Below are positions 1-8,762 of a stretch of 64,000 nt of DNA, in pieces (positions within the stretch are counted from its first letter, which is position 1; each line of letters starts with the position of its first letter). Under the pieces are notes generated by a model that saw only the letters and a program-made list of their open reading frames with translations, did no database searches and was not told the origin of the DNA. The DNA comes from Polynucleobacter meluiroseus (GTDB lineage: Bacteria > Pseudomonadota > Gammaproteobacteria > Burkholderiales > Burkholderiaceae). The position numbers and the translations under genes are program-made. The DNA lies in contig CAMCUP010000007.1 in the NCBI GenBank assembly GCA_945878885.1, forward strand, positions 19,761 through 83,760. The letters are read 5' to 3'.

Positions 1-569
1 CTGAGCTCAATTTTCTCGAACTAGTTCACCGCCTTGATCGCGATACCTCTGGGGTTTTGCTTCTTGCTAAGCGGCGTAGTGCTTTAGTTGAGATGCATCG
101 TCAAATACGTGAAGGCTTAACCGATAAACGCTACTGGTTATTGGCCCACGGCAAAATTGCACAAGGCGCCAAGGTGATACAACTCAAATTTCCTTTGCAT
201 AAGTATCTTTTAGCCAATGGTGAGCGGCGAGTTAGGGTGGCCGCCGAAGGTCTTCCTAGTCATACTGCGGTACGAGTGGCACAAGTACTTGAGGGCAATG
301 CGGTCGCGATTAGTTTGGTAGAGGCGCAATTAAAAACTGGGCGCACCCATCAAATTCGAGTTCACTTGCAACGCATTGGGCATCCAATTTTAGGTGATGA
401 TAAATATGGGCTAGAGGAAGAGGACCAGCGCTTAAAGTCTAAACGACTGTATTTACATGCCCATTTGGTGGGGTTTACACATCCTCGCACCGGCGAAAAA
501 ATGCGCCTTGAATCGCCGATGCCAGCAGAGTTCAATGCCTTATTAAGGACCCTGAAGCTAGCCGTATAG
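1..569 (+). CDS. rluC: RluC/RluD-family 23S rRNA pseudouridine synthase, 3' part
   Basis: Open from the window edge; the reading frame is set by codons starting at position 3, and the gene begins upstream. It shows the family signature HRLDRDTSG (nt 27-53), whose RLD aspartate (nt 36-38) is the catalytic residue of the RluA family, and later a GRTHQIRVH block (about nt 337-366), typical of large-subunit pseudouridine synthases. About 188 residues are visible. It leads into a HAD phosphatase and SppA, an order seen in betaproteobacteria and consistent with RluC (U955/U2504/U2580) rather than RluD. The subfamily is an inference because the N-terminal S4 domain lies outside the window. Confidence 0.85.
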   Translation, partial: ELNFLELVHRLDRDTSGVLLLAKRRSALVEMHRQIREGLTDKRYWLLAHGKIAQGAKVIQLKFPLHKYLLANGERRVRVAAEGLPSHTAVRVAQVLEGNAVAISLVEAQLKTGRTHQIRVHLQRIGHPILGDDKYGLEEEDQRLKSKRLYLHAHLVGFTHPRTGEKMRLESPMPAEFNALLRTLKLAV

Positions 570-665
570 GATCCTAAGGCGACCGACGTTTTGGGCGATA
601 AATCGGTATAGTGCAAATAATTAGTGTGATCTTAGTAAATTGTTGCTTGGCGAAGGAATTACCGT

Positions 666-1364
666 TTGAATAAAATGTTACAAGTAGGGGCAGAGCGGCG
701 TTACGATTTAATTATCTGGGATTGGGATGGCACAATCATGGATTCGACCCCAACGATCGTGCAATGCATTCAGCAGGCTTGCCGTGATCTTGACCTACCT
801 GAACCCAATGATTCTTTAGCAAGCTCAGTGATTGGCTTAGGGATCAATGATTCCTTGCGACGCGCTGTGCCGAGTATTGCACCGGCACGTTATCCAGCTT
901 TAGTTGACCGTTTTCGTTTTCATTATTTAGCGCGTGATCACGAATTACACTTATTTTTGGGGGTGCGCGAATTGCTCGAGCACTTGCGTCAAGCCGGTTT
1001 TTTATTGGCCGTGGCTACCGGTAAATCACGTCGGGGTCTAGACCGTTCCTTAGGCTTTCATCAACTCGAGGAACTCTTTCATGCTAGCCGGACTGCCGAT
1101 GAAACAGCCTCAAAACCAAATCCAGCAATGCTGTTAGAGTTATCCGATCTATTGCAAGTGCCTTTGCGGCGCATGCTGATGATTGGTGATACGACTCATG
1201 ATTTATTGATGGCACAAAATGCGGGGGTCGATAGTGTGGGCGTAACTTATGGTGCCCACCCAGCAGAAGAGTTGCGCACCGCTAATGCCTTAGTATGTGT
1301 TGATAATGTGGGGCAACTAGCAGATTGGTGCAGTGCGCATTTGTACGAACGTAGTTTGACCTAA
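666..1364 (+). CDS. HAD-superfamily phosphatase (phosphoglycolate phosphatase-like)
   Basis: A 232-residue HAD hydrolase of subclass IA. Motif I is DWDGT with nucleophile Asp19 and Asp21; a lysine motif SKPNP and the acidic motif IGDTTHD follow in order, separated by a helical cap. The family dephosphorylates small phosphorylated metabolites; 2-phosphoglycolate is only one candidate substrate. The start is a TTG at 666, preceded by AAGGA about 7 nt upstream; an in-frame ATG at 675 is the alternative but lies too far from that ribosome-binding site. It sits between the pseudouridine synthase gene and sppA, probably one transcript. Confidence 0.85.
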   Translation: MNKMLQVGAERRYDLIIWDWDGTIMDSTPTIVQCIQQACRDLDLPEPNDSLASSVIGLGINDSLRRAVPSIAPARYPALVDRFRFHYLARDHELHLFLGVRELLEHLRQAGFLLAVATGKSRRGLDRSLGFHQLEELFHASRTADETASKPNPAMLLELSDLLQVPLRRMLMIGDTTHDLLMAQNAGVDSVGVTYGAHPAEELRTANALVCVDNVGQLADWCSAHLYERSLT

Positions 1365-1384
1365 ATAAGGGACGTAAAACAGCG

Positions 1385-2326
1385 ATGGATCAGAAAGAAA
1401 ATTGGGAGCGACAGGCTCTTGAGCATTTACTACTTGAAAATTTAAAAGAAAGCCGTAAGGCGCGTCGCTGGAAAACAATTTTTCGTTTAGCCTTGCTGGT
1501 TTTAGTCATCGGTATCATTTCGCAATTATTCGATTTGCATCTACCAGGTCGGGGTATGGGGGTTGAAAAACATACTGCTTTAATCAGCTTAGATGGCATG
1601 ATTTCACCGACCACTTCTGCCAATGCAGTTGATATCAATGCATCTCTTGATGCTGCTTTTGAAAATACCAACAGCGTGGGGGTAGTGTTGCGGATTAATA
1701 GTCCTGGTGGTTCACCAGTGCAAGCCGGCATGATTAATGACGAAATTCGTCGCTTACGAGCCCTTTACCCACAAAAACCTTTTTATGTAGTGGTAGAAGA
1801 TATTTGCGCTTCAGGCGGTTATTACGTAGCGGTAGCAGGCGACAAAATTTTAGTTGATAAGGCCAGCTTAATTGGTTCAATTGGTGTGGTAATGGAGGGC
1901 TTTGGGTTTACTGGCTTAATGGATAAATTGGGTATTTCACGGCGCTTAATTACTGCTGGCTCAAATAAAGGCATGCTCGATCCTTTTAGCAAAGAAAATC
2001 CGCGGCAAGTTGAAATGGTGCAATCGATGCTAAATGAAATTCATCAGCAATTTATTGAGGTGGTGAAAGCTGGTCGAGGCACGCGTTTAAAAGATAATGC
2101 AGAATTATTCTCTGGGCGCGTCTGGAATGGGGCGCAGGCAGTTGAATTAGGTTTGGCCGATGGTTTTGGTAGCGTTGATTCGGTGGCTCGCGATCTTTTA
2201 AAGGCCCCTGATATTTTGGACTACACCCTCAAAGAAAATTTTGCCGAGCGGGTTGCTAAAAAGTTTGGTGCTGAAATGGGCGCTTCGATGGGACAAGCGC
2301 TGATGAAAGATGCTAGCCTGAAATGA
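1385..2326 (+). CDS. sppA: Signal peptide peptidase SppA-type S49 serine protease
   Basis: 313 residues, the short single-domain form of SppA, unlike the about 600-residue E. coli enzyme. One transmembrane segment near residues 33-50 anchors it in the inner membrane with the catalytic domain outside. The Ser/Lys dyad can be placed: Ser143 in ASGGYY and Lys195 in the SNKGM segment, matching the spacing in short SppA proteins. A GSIGV block at 164-168 is also conserved. The family degrades cleaved signal peptides and membrane fragments. It lies 20 bp after the HAD gene, and its stop converges on the next, leftward gene with a 23 bp gap. Confidence 0.88.
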   Translation: MDQKENWERQALEHLLLENLKESRKARRWKTIFRLALLVLVIGIISQLFDLHLPGRGMGVEKHTALISLDGMISPTTSANAVDINASLDAAFENTNSVGVVLRINSPGGSPVQAGMINDEIRRLRALYPQKPFYVVVEDICASGGYYVAVAGDKILVDKASLIGSIGVVMEGFGFTGLMDKLGISRRLITAGSNKGMLDPFSKENPRQVEMVQSMLNEIHQQFIEVVKAGRGTRLKDNAELFSGRVWNGAQAVELGLADGFGSVDSVARDLLKAPDILDYTLKENFAERVAKKFGAEMGASMGQALMKDASLK

Positions 2327-2349
2327 GCCGCCGTACTTTTGCCGTGATC

Positions 2350-3117
2350 TTACGCTAGCAATAAAAATATCGCTGGGCGGTTTTGTAATTCGACATAGGC
2401 ATTTTCATTGGGTAAGCGTTTACGCCATTCGTTAATGGTATGGGTCTGAATCGATTCGCTAGCTAAACTTAAATCGATACCAATACAGATACGAGTTGCG
2501 GGTGCGAGTGATTGCAAGCAAGCGGCAATCATCGCTGCATTGCGATAGGGGGTTTCAATCCAAATTTGAGTTTGCTGTAAGCGTCGTGATTCTGTTTCTA
2601 ATTGTTTTAAGCGAGCTAGGCGAGCTGCAGCTTGATGCGGTAAGTAACCCTGAAAAGCGAATTGTTGACCATTTAAACCGCTTGCCATCAAGCCCAATAA
2701 AATAGAGCTTGGCCCTACTAGTGGTTTGACGGGGGCACCTAGGCGATGTGCTGCCAAAATTAATTCTGCGCCAGGGTCTGCTACCCCAGGCACTCCAGCC
2801 TCCGACATTAATCCCATTGGGTGCCCAGCTAATAAAGCCTGCAACAATTTTTCGGGGTGTGTCGGTTCATTATATTTTGCTTGCTGGGTTAGACCACGCC
2901 ACTCTTGCATTTCTATTTCTTGTAAGGGGGTGGAAAGGGGTACAAGTGAGTCAATGGCCTTTAAAAAAGCCCGCGCTGTTTTAGCATCCTCAACAATCCA
3001 ATATTTTAATTTAGCCGCTTGCGCAATAGTGGCTGCAGGTAAAACCCATGGCAATTGTTCGGCACGACCTTCAGCTCCCAGGGTATTAGGAATCAAAAAT
3101 AGTGTGCCGACTGCCAT
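2350..3117 (-). CDS. RsmI-like SAM-dependent methyltransferase (tetrapyrrole methylase fold)
   Basis: 255 residues with hallmarks of the RsmI/YraL branch of the tetrapyrrole-methylase superfamily: a GVPGVADPG stretch and a PLVGPSSILLGLMASG segment that form the SAM site, then GYLPH. RsmI 2'-O-methylates C1402 of 16S rRNA. Burkholderiaceae often carry a canonical RsmI elsewhere as well as this divergent relative beside maf, so the target here is uncertain. It starts immediately after the maf stop (no gap) and is probably co-transcribed with it. Confidence 0.75.
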   Translation of the reverse strand: MAVGTLFLIPNTLGAEGRAEQLPWVLPAATIAQAAKLKYWIVEDAKTARAFLKAIDSLVPLSTPLQEIEMQEWRGLTQQAKYNEPTHPEKLLQALLAGHPMGLMSEAGVPGVADPGAELILAAHRLGAPVKPLVGPSSILLGLMASGLNGQQFAFQGYLPHQAAARLARLKQLETESRRLQQTQIWIETPYRNAAMIAACLQSLAPATRICIGIDLSLASESIQTHTINEWRKRLPNENAYVELQNRPAIFLLLA

Positions 3118-3741
3118 TTAATTAGTACTACTCAATTTTTGAGCGGGTATGGCAAAACCTGCTTCACGTAATAAACCACTTAAAGCAATTAACGGTAAAC
3201 CAATGAGTGCAGTGGGATCATCGCTTTGTACCGATTCTAGTAGACTAATACCAAGCCCTTCAACTTTTGCACTGCCAGCACAATCATAGGGTTGCTCGGC
3301 GTGTAAATAGGCCTCTAATAGGGCATCGGGTAGGTCGCGAAAGCGCACTGTAGTGAGCACACTAAGCGAAGTGTGCTGGTTATCGCGCATGAAACATAAT
3401 GCGGTGTGAAACTGCACAGTATTGCCGCGCATTAACTGTAATTGCGCAAACGCCCGCTCAAAATTACCCGGTTTACCGAGTACTGCCCCCGATAAGTCCG
3501 CCACTTGATCAGAGCCAATGATCCATGCACCAGGATGATGTATGGCAATTGCGGCAGCCTTCATTTGGGCTAAGCGTAAAGCCAGCGCAAGCGTGGTTTC
3601 TTGCGCCAAAGGGGTTTCATCAAGCGCTGGTGAATAGCAGGTGAAGGCTAGCCCCAAGCGTTCAAGTAATTGGCGGCGATAAATCGAGCTTGAAGCCAAA
3701 ATCAATCGCGCAGGTTGCGCTGAGACTAGGTTAGTGGACAT
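3118..3741 (-). CDS. yceF: Maf/YceF nucleotide pyrophosphatase
   Basis: 207 residues. The N-terminal LASSSIYRRQLLERLG motif is the Maf signature, and the YRR form is typical of the YceF subfamily, which hydrolyses m7GTP, rather than of dTTP/UTP-specific YhdE. The catalytic-region motif GSDQVADL follows. Maf proteins are house-cleaning pyrophosphatases that remove modified nucleotides. The gene is divergent from yceD-rpmF-plsX with about 31 bp between starts, the same arrangement as in E. coli, which supports the YceF assignment. Confidence 0.85.
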   Translation of the reverse strand: MSTNLVSAQPARLILASSSIYRRQLLERLGLAFTCYSPALDETPLAQETTLALALRLAQMKAAAIAIHHPGAWIIGSDQVADLSGAVLGKPGNFERAFAQLQLMRGNTVQFHTALCFMRDNQHTSLSVLTTVRFRDLPDALLEAYLHAEQPYDCAGSAKVEGLGISLLESVQSDDPTALIGLPLIALSGLLREAGFAIPAQKLSSTN

Positions 3742-3772
3742 GAAAATTTACGCCTTCAATTAGACTAATGAG

Positions 3773-4324
3773 ATGAATCGTAAACAAGTTTTACCTGAAG
3801 TTAAAATTTCTGCAAATCTATCTGCCCTTCGCGCAGTCGATTTTTGTGCTGCAGAGACCTATCTTGGCACAGGCTTTTTGCCGCTGAAGGCCTTACCCCG
3901 CCTGGATTTAGAGCTTACGAATTGCGGTCCCGACGACGGTTTTGAATGGCATATACAAACCCAGTTCACTGCGGATGCCAGCGGCAAACCTGAGCAAACC
4001 TTGCTATTAAAGTTAAAAGGGCAAGTGCATTTGCCCTGCCAACGGTGTTTGCAAGCTTTTTTATTCCCTTTTAATGAGCAAGCCCTATTTCTTTTTGTGC
4101 CCAATGAAGCCGCTGCTGATGCCTATCCAATCGAAGATGACCGACTTGAACCTTTGGTTGCAAGTCAGCATTTTGATCTATTGGGGCTGATAGAGGACGA
4201 GATTCTCTTGTCTTTGCCACTGGTGCCAAAACACCCCGAAGGGCATTGTGTCCCCAGCAATTTATTAAGGGGTCCTGATGAACCAGAAAACCCGTTTAAG
4301 GTCTTGAAAAATATCAAGAAATAG
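3773..4324 (+). CDS. yceD: DUF177 protein YceD
   Basis: 183 residues of the DUF177/YceD family, linked to 23S rRNA accumulation and almost always encoded just before rpmF. A paired-cysteine motif is visible (Cys89 and Cys92, CQRC), and the C-terminal half is acidic with a DLLGLIEDEILLSLPL stretch typical of the family. No enzyme motif is present. Position 109 bp upstream of the L32 gene, whose own promoter lies in the gap, suggests a role in ribosome assembly. Confidence 0.85.
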   Translation: MNRKQVLPEVKISANLSALRAVDFCAAETYLGTGFLPLKALPRLDLELTNCGPDDGFEWHIQTQFTADASGKPEQTLLLKLKGQVHLPCQRCLQAFLFPFNEQALFLFVPNEAAADAYPIEDDRLEPLVASQHFDLLGLIEDEILLSLPLVPKHPEGHCVPSNLLRGPDEPENPFKVLKNIKK

Positions 4325-4391
4325 CCCTGTAACTGGGGGTTGATTCGGGCTTTGATGCCATTCAAAAATTGCCCAAAATCAAGTATTTACA

Positions 4392-4418
4392 GGCTTTTTT
4401 ATGCTAGAATGCCCCCTT
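4392..4418 (+). promoter_or_regulatory. Extended -10 promoter of rpmF
   Basis: TG-C-TAGAAT (4402-4410) is an extended -10 element, preceded by a run of six T and followed by a C-rich discriminator GCCCCCTT. No good -35 hexamer is present at 16-18 bp. Predicted start near 4417, 17 nt before rpmF. The same T-run, TGCTAGAAT and C-rich discriminator recur before rpsF. Such a GC-rich discriminator is what ppGpp/DksA-sensitive promoters show; that link is inferred. Confidence 0.6.
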
Positions 4419-4433
4419 GTTTAGGAGTCAAAT

Positions 4434-4613
4434 ATGGCCGTTCAGCAGAATAAAAAATCCCCCTCTAAGCGTGGCATGCACCGCGCCCACGATTCTTTGA
4501 CCGTTGGTGCATTGGCTGTTGAGGCCACCACCGGTGAAACGCATTTACGTCATCACATTTCCCCCAACGGTTTTTACCGTGGCCGGAAAGTGGTTAAAAC
4601 GAAGAACGATTAA
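4434..4613 (+). CDS. rpmF: 50S ribosomal protein L32
   Basis: 59 residues starting [20 protein letters not shown], the typical bacterial L32 N-terminus, with RGRKV-like basic residues near the C-terminus. The ATG follows AGGAG (4423-4427) by 6 nt. It has no zinc-binding cysteine quartet, as is usual in proteobacterial L32. It has its own promoter just upstream and an intrinsic terminator just downstream, so it can be expressed apart from the fatty-acid genes that follow. Confidence 0.97.
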   Translation: MAVQQNKKSPSKRGMHRAHDSLTVGALAVEATTGETHLRHHISPNGFYRGRKVVKTKND

Positions 4614-4633
4614 TTTGTACAACTAAATGATTG

Positions 4634-4660
4634 AAGCGGCTTTAAATTGGCCGCTTTTTT
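4634..4660 (+). terminator. Intrinsic terminator between rpmF and plsX
   Basis: Stem AAGCGGC (4634-4640) pairs with GCCGCTT (4650-4656), with TTTTTT running through 4655-4660. It ends rpmF transcripts, yet plsX begins about 45 bp further on with no evident promoter between, so fatty-acid gene expression may depend on partial read-through. Confidence 0.75.
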
Positions 4661-4705
4661 CTTGGCTTAACAAATTTGGCAACCCCAGCGCAGATTAATT
4701 CACTG

Positions 4706-5719
4706 ATGAACGTCAGGCTTGCAGTAGATGCAATGGGCGGTGATCATGGTTTGGCAGTCACCGTGCCTGCATCGCTTGATTTTCTAAAATCTCATGCCGA
4801 TGCTAAGGTGCTCTTGGTAGGTGATCCCCACTTACTTTCACAATCGCTGGCTAAGGCTCCAGCCGAGTTAATGCTGCGCATTGAGATTATTGCCGCTAAC
4901 GAAGTTGTCCTGATGGACGACCCAATTGAAATTGCATTACGGCGCAAAAAAGATTCATCTATGCGTTTGGCGATTGAACAAGTCAAAGAGGGGCGAGCTG
5001 AAGCCATTATTTCTTCTGGTAACACAGGCGCTTTAATGGCAATTTCGCGTTATCTACTGAAAACCTTAGAAGGTATCGATCGCCCTGCAATTGCTACCGC
5101 GATTCCCAATGAGTTGGGGACTAGTACAACAGTCCTCGATTTGGGCGCAAATGCCGATTGTCTACCCATTAATTTATTGCAGTTTGCGCAAATGGCCGAT
5201 GTGATGTTACGGGTTGTTGATGGCAAGTCTTCACCATCCATTGGGCTACTGAACATTGGCGAGGAAATGATTAAGGGTAACGAGGTCGTCAAGGAAGCTG
5301 GTGAATTATTGCGTAATAGTCAATTAAACTTCTTTGGTAATGTTGAGGGCAATGATATTTTTAGGGGTACTGTGGATATCGTAGTCTGCGATGGCTTTGT
5401 GGGAAATATTGTTTTGAAGGCGAGCGAGGGCCTAGCAAAAATGATGACTGGAATGATCCGCACAGAATTTAATCGCTCTTGGTTAACCAAGCTTATGGCC
5501 TTGTGCGCGATGTTGCCTCTCATCCGCGTTAAAAATCGGGTTGATCATCGGCGTTATAACGGTGCAGTCTTACTTGGTTTGCGCGGTTGCGTGATTAAAA
5601 GTCATGGCTCTGCTGACCGCCTTGCCTTTAGCGCTGCCCTTGAACGTGCTTATGAAGCTGGCAAGAATCGGATGGTTGAACGTATTGCTCAAGCGTTTAG
5701 CGCACAGGCGATGCAATGA
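4706..5719 (+). CDS. plsX: Phosphate acyltransferase PlsX
   Basis: 337 residues from the chosen ATG. It makes acyl-phosphate from acyl-ACP for phospholipid synthesis at the inner membrane. The N-terminal VDAMGGDHG is the family signature, and GNTGALM and [11 protein letters not shown] blocks follow in the usual order. I chose the ATG at 4706 because homologues begin within a few residues of the [10 protein letters not shown] motif; an in-frame TTG at 4676 would add ten residues. Its stop overlaps the fabH start by 4 nt. Confidence 0.93.
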   Translation: MNVRLAVDAMGGDHGLAVTVPASLDFLKSHADAKVLLVGDPHLLSQSLAKAPAELMLRIEIIAANEVVLMDDPIEIALRRKKDSSMRLAIEQVKEGRAEAIISSGNTGALMAISRYLLKTLEGIDRPAIATAIPNELGTSTTVLDLGANADCLPINLLQFAQMADVMLRVVDGKSSPSIGLLNIGEEMIKGNEVVKEAGELLRNSQLNFFGNVEGNDIFRGTVDIVVCDGFVGNIVLKASEGLAKMMTGMIRTEFNRSWLTKLMALCAMLPLIRVKNRVDHRRYNGAVLLGLRGCVIKSHGSADRLAFSAALERAYEAGKNRMVERIAQAFSAQAMQ

Positions 5720-6702
5720 CCCTTTATGCGCGCATTGCTGGTACAGGTAGTTATTTGCCTAAACAGCGATTAAGTAATGATGATTTAGCTGCGCGTTTAG
5801 CGCTAGCTGGCCTAGAGACAAGTGATGAGTGGATTCAAACTCGCAGCGGTATTTCGGCGCGGCACTTTGCAGCTGACAATGAATTAACTAGTGACTTAGG
5901 TATGTTGGCAGCGCAGGCTGCATTGCAGGATGCCAAGCTTAGTGCCGATCAAATTGAATTAATTATTTTAGCCAGCTCAACTCCAGATCATTTAGGCGGC
6001 TTTCCAAGTACGGCTTGCGTCATACAAGATAAGTTAGGCATACATAATGGTTGCGCGGCATTCGATGTGCAAGCGGTGTGTGCTGGCTTTACCTACGCAC
6101 TTGCTATTGCTGATGCATTTATTCGAGCGGGCACTTATCGCAAGGTATTAGTCATCGGTGCTGAAATTTTTTCCCGCATCTTAGATTTTAATGATCGCAC
6201 GACCTGCGTCTTATTTGGCGATGGTGCGGGCGCAGTGGTTTTAGAAGCTGCCAATGAGCCAGGTATTTTGGCTTCGGCATTGCATGCCGATGGCCGGCAG
6301 CGAGCCATTCTCTGCGTGCCGGGTCGGGTCAAGGCTGGAGGTATAGAGGGGTCGCCTTTCTTAACTATGGATGGCCCGACCGTATTTAAATTTGCAGTGA
6401 AGGTTTTAGAGCAGGTTGCCCTTGAAGCTTTGGAGCGTGCTCAATTAAAGCCTGAACAAATAGATTGGCTAGTGCCACATCAGGCTAATATTCGAATTAT
6501 GGAAGGGACGGCGCGTAAATTAGGTTTATCAATGGATAAAGTTATTGTGACCGTTGCTGAACACGGCAATACTTCTGCCGCCTCAATTCCTCTGGCTTTA
6601 GATGTTGGTATTCGTAATGGCCAAATTCAGCGTGGCCAACATCTTTTATTAGAGGGTGTGGGCGGTGGTTTTGCGTGGGGCGCAGTAGCTCTTAAATATT
6701 AA
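5716..6702 (+). CDS. fabH: Beta-ketoacyl-ACP synthase III
   Basis: 328 residues. FabH condenses acetyl-CoA with malonyl-ACP to start fatty-acid synthesis. The catalytic triad is intact: Cys122 in VCAGF, His255 in VPHQAN and Asn285 in HGNTSAAS. The ATG overlaps the plsX stop (ATGA), so translation is probably coupled. The length and motif order are normal for the family. Confidence 0.96.
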   Translation: MTLYARIAGTGSYLPKQRLSNDDLAARLALAGLETSDEWIQTRSGISARHFAADNELTSDLGMLAAQAALQDAKLSADQIELIILASSTPDHLGGFPSTACVIQDKLGIHNGCAAFDVQAVCAGFTYALAIADAFIRAGTYRKVLVIGAEIFSRILDFNDRTTCVLFGDGAGAVVLEAANEPGILASALHADGRQRAILCVPGRVKAGGIEGSPFLTMDGPTVFKFAVKVLEQVALEALERAQLKPEQIDWLVPHQANIRIMEGTARKLGLSMDKVIVTVAEHGNTSAASIPLALDVGIRNGQIQRGQHLLLEGVGGGFAWGAVALKY

Positions 6703-6717
6703 GCGGATCTTTATTTC

Positions 6718-7662
6718 ATGACATTTGCATTCGTTTTTCCAGGGCAAGGTTCGCAATCAGTGGGCATGCTGAACTCGCTTGCCGATCGTCCCGAAGTACA
6801 GGCCACCATTGCCGAAGCATCACTTGCCCTAGGCGAAGATCTCACGCAATTAATTGCCGCAGGACCAGCAGAGGCTCTTGCACTGACAACTAACACCCAA
6901 CCTGTGATGTTGACTGCAGGTGTTGCTTGTTATCGCGCTTGGTTGGCCACGGGCGGAGCAAAACCTGCTTTTGTTGCCGGCCATAGCCTAGGTGAATATT
7001 CTGCTTTAGTCGCTGCTGAAGTTATTTCATTTGCAGATGCAGTGCCGCTAGTTCGATTTCGTGCAGAGGCGATGCAAACAGCAGTGCCCTTAGGCACAGG
7101 AACTATGGCGGCGATTTTGGGTTTAGATGGTGCCCAAGTTCAAGCGGTCTGTGCTGAGGCGAGTGCCTTGACAAATGAAGTGGTTGAGGCGGTCAATTTC
7201 AATGCCCCTGGTCAGGTAGTAATAGCGGGCGCCAACGCGGCAGTGAGCAAAGCCTGTGAGTTACTAAAAGCAGCTGGCGCTAAACGGGCTTTACCATTAT
7301 CGGTTTCAGCCCCCTTCCATTCTTCTTTATTGCAAACCGCCTCTGAAAAGCTGGCAATCTACTTAGAAAAAGTTACCTTTCAACCGCCTTCAATTCCCTT
7401 GATTAATAATGTTGATGTTAGTGTCTTGAGTGATCCTCAGGCTATTAAAGATGCCCTAGTAAGGCAGGCCGCTAAACCTGTGCGTTGGCAAGAAATTATT
7501 CAAGCGATGGCAGCGCAAGGCATTACTCAGGTGGTTGAGTGCGGCCCAGGCAAAGTGTTAGCGGGCTTAACCAAACGTATTGATGCTCAATTACAGGGCT
7601 TAGCATTATTTGATGATGCAAGCCTTAATGAAGTGAGAATCGCTTTAGGACAAACAGCATGA
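6718..7662 (+). CDS. fabD: Malonyl-CoA:ACP transacylase
   Basis: 314 residues. FabD moves malonyl groups from CoA to ACP. It begins with the FVFPGQGSQ signature. The nucleophile Ser90 lies in GHSLGEYSAL, and His201 in APFHSSLL completes the dyad; a VVECGPGKVL block lies near the C-terminus. It starts 15 bp after fabH, and its stop overlaps fabG by 4 nt, placing it inside the fab operon. Confidence 0.96.
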   Translation: MTFAFVFPGQGSQSVGMLNSLADRPEVQATIAEASLALGEDLTQLIAAGPAEALALTTNTQPVMLTAGVACYRAWLATGGAKPAFVAGHSLGEYSALVAAEVISFADAVPLVRFRAEAMQTAVPLGTGTMAAILGLDGAQVQAVCAEASALTNEVVEAVNFNAPGQVVIAGANAAVSKACELLKAAGAKRALPLSVSAPFHSSLLQTASEKLAIYLEKVTFQPPSIPLINNVDVSVLSDPQAIKDALVRQAAKPVRWQEIIQAMAAQGITQVVECGPGKVLAGLTKRIDAQLQGLALFDDASLNEVRIALGQTA

Positions 7663-8402
7663 AAATTGATCTTAGCAAACAAATTGCCCTTGTCACTGGA
7701 GCATCACGGGGGATTGGGGCTGCCATTGCGCTAGAGCTTGCGCAGTCGGGTGCAATAGTGATTGGCACTGCCACCTCTGTCGCTGGTGCGGCGACAATTA
7801 CAGAGCGCTTACAAGCTTTTGGTGGCCGTGGCGAAATACTGAATGTTAATGAGGCTTTTGCTGGTGAGCAAATTATTGAGGCTATTTGCAAAGAATTTGG
7901 TGGCATCCATATTTTAATTAATAACGCGGGCATTACCCGCGATCAACTCTCGATGCGAATGAAAACAACAGAATGGGCAGATGTGATTGATACTAATCTC
8001 AGTGCTGTTTTTCGGCTTTCGCAAGCAGTTTTACGTCCGATGATGAAAGCCCGCTTTGGGCGCATTATTAATATCACCTCAATCGTCGGTCATATGGGCA
8101 ATCCTGGACAAGTGAATTATGCTGCGGCAAAAGCTGGTGTCGCGGGCATGACTCGAGCCTTAGCCCGTGAAATTGGCAGCCGCAATATTACGGTAAATTG
8201 CGTTGCCCCAGGTTTTATTGATACTGATATGACCCGCGCCTTAAGCGAAGAGCAACAAAATGCCTTAAAAGCTAACATTCCCTTGGCCCGTTTAGGCAGT
8301 CCAGCAGATGTGGCACAGGCAGTCGTTTTTTTAGCCTCTGGGGCTGCTGGTTATATTACGGGAAACACCCTGCATGTCAATGGGGGCCTATATTTAGCAT
8401 GA
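7659..8402 (+). CDS. fabG: 3-oxoacyl-ACP reductase
   Basis: 247 residues, a short-chain dehydrogenase that reduces 3-ketoacyl-ACP with NADPH. The cofactor motif TGASRGIG (13-20), the NNAG motif (88-91) and the catalytic Ser141, Tyr154 and Lys158 (YAAAK) are all present. It overlaps the fabD stop by 4 nt. The C-terminal LHVNGGLYLA ending is typical of FabG and distinguishes it from other SDRs. Confidence 0.95.
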   Translation: MKIDLSKQIALVTGASRGIGAAIALELAQSGAIVIGTATSVAGAATITERLQAFGGRGEILNVNEAFAGEQIIEAICKEFGGIHILINNAGITRDQLSMRMKTTEWADVIDTNLSAVFRLSQAVLRPMMKARFGRIINITSIVGHMGNPGQVNYAAAKAGVAGMTRALAREIGSRNITVNCVAPGFIDTDMTRALSEEQQNALKANIPLARLGSPADVAQAVVFLASGAAGYITGNTLHVNGGLYLA

Positions 8403-8504
8403 TTTTTAGAGTTTGGTTTTGCAGTATTCGTGGAGCAATCAGCAGGCGTCTTTGCCAAGCTGATAAAATCCTTAAATCGTTTTTTACTACCCTAGGGGGA
8501 CTTG

Positions 8505-8747
8505 ATGGACAACATCGAACAACGTGTTAAGAAAATTGTAGCTGAGCAATTAGGCGTACCAGAAGCAGACATTAAGAATGAGTCTTCTTTTGTAAATGAC
8601 CTCGGCGCTGATTCGCTTGATACGGTAGAGTTGGTAATGGCTTTAGAAGATGAGTTTGGTATTGAAATTCCTGACGAAGAGGCTGAAAAAATTACAACCG
8701 TTCAGCTGGCGATTGATTTCGCAAAATCTAAAGCAGCACAGGGTTAA
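8505..8747 (+). CDS. acpP: Acyl carrier protein
   Basis: 80 residues, highly acidic, carrying the phosphopantetheine attachment site Ser37 in [15 protein letters not shown]. It carries growing acyl chains for every other enzyme in this operon. I chose the ATG at 8505, placed 4 nt after AGGGGGA (8494-8500); a TTG three bases earlier is too close to that site. About 100 bp separate it from fabG, enough for a separate promoter, as ACP is needed in large amounts, but no clear one was found. Confidence 0.97.
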   Translation: MDNIEQRVKKIVAEQLGVPEADIKNESSFVNDLGADSLDTVELVMALEDEFGIEIPDEEAEKITTVQLAIDFAKSKAAQG

Positions 8748-8762
8748 TTATTTGGACTCACT

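Noticed and set aside
8403..8504. Separate acpP promoter
   Set aside because: TAAAAT at 8464-8469 has no -35 at a usable distance, so I did not list it as a feature.
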